Assembly (NCBI GenBank): GCA_030610965.1
Contig: JAUWQU010000217.1
Coordinates: 1 to 6,615, forward strand
Source of the DNA: Phycisphaerae bacterium
GTDB taxonomy: Bacteria; Planctomycetota; Phycisphaerae; SM23-33
Reading direction: 5' to 3'
Length of the DNA: 6,615 bases
Shown here: positions 5,104-6,615 of the stretch, one piece after another
Position numbering within the stretch: position 1 is the first letter of the stretch
Layout of the letters: each line of letters starts with the position of its first letter
Program-made: the position numbers and the translations under genes
The notes under the pieces: model-generated
The model's input: the letters and a program-made list of their open reading frames with translations, nothing else
The model's database searches: none
Told to the model about the DNA's origin: nothing

Positions 5104-6471
5104 CTACTTGGGCATCTTCTCGCCCTGGTATTTGCCGTCATCCTTCTGGCTCCTGGGCTCTACCCATGCCTTAGCCATGATGTTCTGGACCTTCTTGGCG
5201 ATGTCCGGGTGCTTCTCAGCAAGGTCGTTTTCCTCGCCGATGTCCTTACTCAGGTCGTAAAGCCGCACTCCTTTGGCGCTTCCGATGCCCTTATACTTGC
5301 CCATTCGCACCGCTTGATTGCCCGGATTGGTGCTTCCCTGCGCCCAATACAGGTATTCGTGGCGCTTTTGCTCGCCTTTAGCCAACAATGTAGGCACGAT
5401 TGACACCCCGTCGATGCCCTTTGGCACGTCTTTCGACGCCCCGGCCAGCTCGGCCAGCGTCGCCATGACGTCCGGGAAGTACCAAGGCAGGTCGCTTACC
5501 CGCCCTGCCGTGATCTTGCCAGGCCACCGAACGACCATCGGCACGCGAATACCGCCCTCGTTCATCGACCGCTTCTGGCCCTTCATCTTCCCGCACGAGT
5601 TGTGAACCCCGTCGAACCGCTTGGCCGCGCCGTTGTCGGAAGTGAAGAAGACGATCGTCTCCTCGTCGATGCCGAGCTTCTTGAGAAGCGCGATAATCTC
5701 GCCGACCTGCCTGTCCATCATCGAGTCCATGGCCGCGACGACCTTGGCGTCCTTGGGCCAGGTCTTGTCCTTGTACAGCGCCACGGCCGGGTCGTCCTCG
5801 GGAATCTGATACGCCGCGTGAGGCGGGGTCCACGGGCAGTAGCAGAAGAACGGTTGGTCCGCGTTGGCCTTGATGAACTTGATCGTCTCTTCGAAGATCG
5901 CGTAGTGCGTGTAGCGGCGATCCCGGTTGACGACCTCGCTGTTGCGGAACAGGTTCGTGTAATACGTGTGGGCGTGCCACTGGTTGTAGTACCCGTAGAA
6001 CAAATCGAAGCCCTGCCGCTCGGCCGCGCCGTCCTTGCCCTGATTGCCCAGGCCCCACTTGCCGAACCCGCCCGTCGCGTAGCCGGACCTATCGAGCACC
6101 TCGGCCACCGTTACGTCATCCGGCAAAAGCGGAATCCCCCCACTGTTGCCGCGGACCGGCGTATGGCCCTTGTGCAGGCCGGTCATCAGAGTGCTGCGGG
6201 CCGGGGCGCAAACCGTGTCGCCGGAATAGCAGTCCGTGAACTTGATGCCCTCGGCGCACATCCGGTCGATGTTGGGCGTCAGGATCGTCTTGCTGCCGAA
6301 GCAGCCGAGATCGTGATAACCCATGTCGTCGACCATGATGAAGATGATATTCGGCTTCCGCCCGGCCGGGCTCGCGGCCAGTCCGCCGCGGCGGATCGGC
6401 AGCGGCGCAGCAAGAGCCATCGCCCCCGCGGCCAGGCCCTTCATGAAACTCCTGCGACTCAAGCTCGCCAT
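5104..6471 (-). CDS. Tat-exported type I (formylglycine) sulfatase
   Basis: This 455-residue protein belongs to the alkaline-phosphatase superfamily sulfatases, which hydrolyse sulfate esters using a formylglycine made from Cys (or Ser) by a maturation enzyme. A twin-arginine signal is clear: SRRSFMK at residues 5-11, then hydrophobic GLAAGAMALAAPLPI, so the folded enzyme is exported. The metal ligands are D48/D49 (VDDMGYHDLG) and D279/N280 (TSDNGA). The formylglycine site is C88 in CAPAR (C.P.R consensus), followed by STLMTG. H218 (PPHA) and K300 (KRSMNEGGIRVP) match conserved active-site residues. The usual GKWHLG is GKWGLG, with Gly140 replacing His. The length is normal for the family. 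I chose the ATG at 6471 because it begins MASLSRRSF and has AAGGAG (6481-6486) 9 nt upstream; a longer GTG start at 6516 would bury the Tat motif. The substrate (glycan or aryl sulfate) cannot be read from sequence. It is the first gene of a leftward operon. Confidence 0.93.
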   Translation of the reverse strand: MASLSRRSFMKGLAAGAMALAAPLPIRRGGLAASPAGRKPNIIFIMVDDMGYHDLGCFGSKTILTPNIDRMCAEGIKFTDCYSGDTVCAPARSTLMTGLHKGHTPVRGNSGGIPLLPDDVTVAEVLDRSGYATGGFGKWGLGNQGKDGAAERQGFDLFYGYYNQWHAHTYYTNLFRNSEVVNRDRRYTHYAIFEETIKFIKANADQPFFCYCPWTPPHAAYQIPEDDPAVALYKDKTWPKDAKVVAAMDSMMDRQVGEIIALLKKLGIDEETIVFFTSDNGAAKRFDGVHNSCGKMKGQKRSMNEGGIRVPMVVRWPGKITAGRVSDLPWYFPDVMATLAELAGASKDVPKGIDGVSIVPTLLAKGEQKRHEYLYWAQGSTNPGNQAVRMGKYKGIGSAKGVRLYDLSKDIGEENDLAEKHPDIAKKVQNIMAKAWVEPRSQKDDGKYQGEKMPK

Positions 6472-6480
6472 TTTCGATAT

Positions 6481-6486
6481 CTCCTT
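6481..6486 (-). promoter_or_regulatory. Ribosome binding site of the sulfatase
   Basis: AAGGAG on the minus strand lies 9 nt before the ATG at 6471 and is the strongest Shine-Dalgarno match in the window. It settles the choice of that start over the in-frame GTG further upstream. Confidence 0.75.
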
Positions 6487-6533
6487 GTCCCGAAGGCCCA
6501 GCCCGGCCGACCTCACCGGGCAGTTCGGGTGGC

Positions 6534-6563
6534 ATTATAATGTCCGCCTCCGCCGATTGCGAA
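6534..6563 (-). promoter_or_regulatory. Likely sigma70-type promoter of the sulfatase operon
   Basis: On the minus strand, TTCGCA (6563-6558; four of six matches to TTGACA) is separated by 18 nt from a perfect TATAAT (6539-6534). This sits in an otherwise very GC-rich stretch. Transcription would start near 6527, leaving a leader of roughly 55 nt before the sulfatase ATG. The -10 lies in the 10-bp palindrome CATTATAATG, so a TATAAT also reads rightward (6536-6541), but no matching -35 is evident on that strand. Confidence 0.55.
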
Positions 6564-6615
6564 CATTGCCCCCCGACCGCCGGTGAGCGGCGCGTTCGTA
6601 GTGACGCCGTAAGGC

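Noticed and set aside
6472..6516. Longer sulfatase start (GTG at 6516)
   Set aside because: It would place 15 extra residues before the twin-arginine signal and ignore the strong AAGGAG placed correctly for the ATG at 6471.
5602..6540. A 312-residue plus-strand open frame opposite the sulfatase
   Set aside because: The sulfatase on the other strand has every expected motif. This frame has an Arg/Ala/Val-rich shadow composition and no recognisable domain.
6540..6615. Start of a rightward gene (ATG at 6540, frame open to the edge)
   Set aside because: Only about 25 codons are visible, the residues match nothing I know, and the ATG lies inside the -10 palindrome of the sulfatase promoter. There is too little to call.

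Overview
This GC-rich, densely coded window looks like chromosomal DNA from a Planctomycetota-type bacterium, possibly of the Phycisphaerae. That placement is an inference from the GC-rich codon use, a Tat-exported Cys-type sulfatase, a secreted Thr/Pro-rich protein and the short 'GTAG' heptad repeats between genes. No rRNA or other taxonomic marker is present.

The left part (1-3975) is transcribed rightward. It opens with the 3' end of valS (valyl-tRNA synthetase). A 113-bp gap follows, holding a GTAGGGA heptad array and a perfect 9-bp hairpin just before the next start codon. Next comes a tightly packed trio: a DapF-family epimerase (diaminopimelate branch of lysine and peptidoglycan synthesis), a 541-residue protein I do not recognise whose ATG directly abuts the dapF stop, and a small class I SAM-dependent methyltransferase 4 nt further on. 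The spacing suggests one transcript with translational coupling. The epimerase keeps both catalytic cysteines but differs from the textbook substrate-binding residues at several positions.

The right part (6563-4108) is transcribed leftward. A recognisable promoter (-35 TTCGCA, 18-nt spacer, -10 TATAAT) and a strong AAGGAG ribosome binding site drive a Tat-exported type I sulfatase. After a 24-bp gap comes a secreted protein in which a folded core lies between Thr/Pro/Ala-rich tails, the N-terminal one containing three copies of a decapeptide. These two probably form an envelope/export operon, with the sulfatase acting on sulfated organic compounds. The partner's job is unknown.

The two blocks converge at 3976-4107. 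This spacer holds a second GTAG heptad array, whose first TAG is the methyltransferase stop codon, and a C(TTCG)G tetraloop hairpin that may help terminate rightward transcription. The last ~50 bases (6564-6615) show nothing I can call. I saw no tRNA, rRNA, CRISPR, insertion sequence or phage gene.
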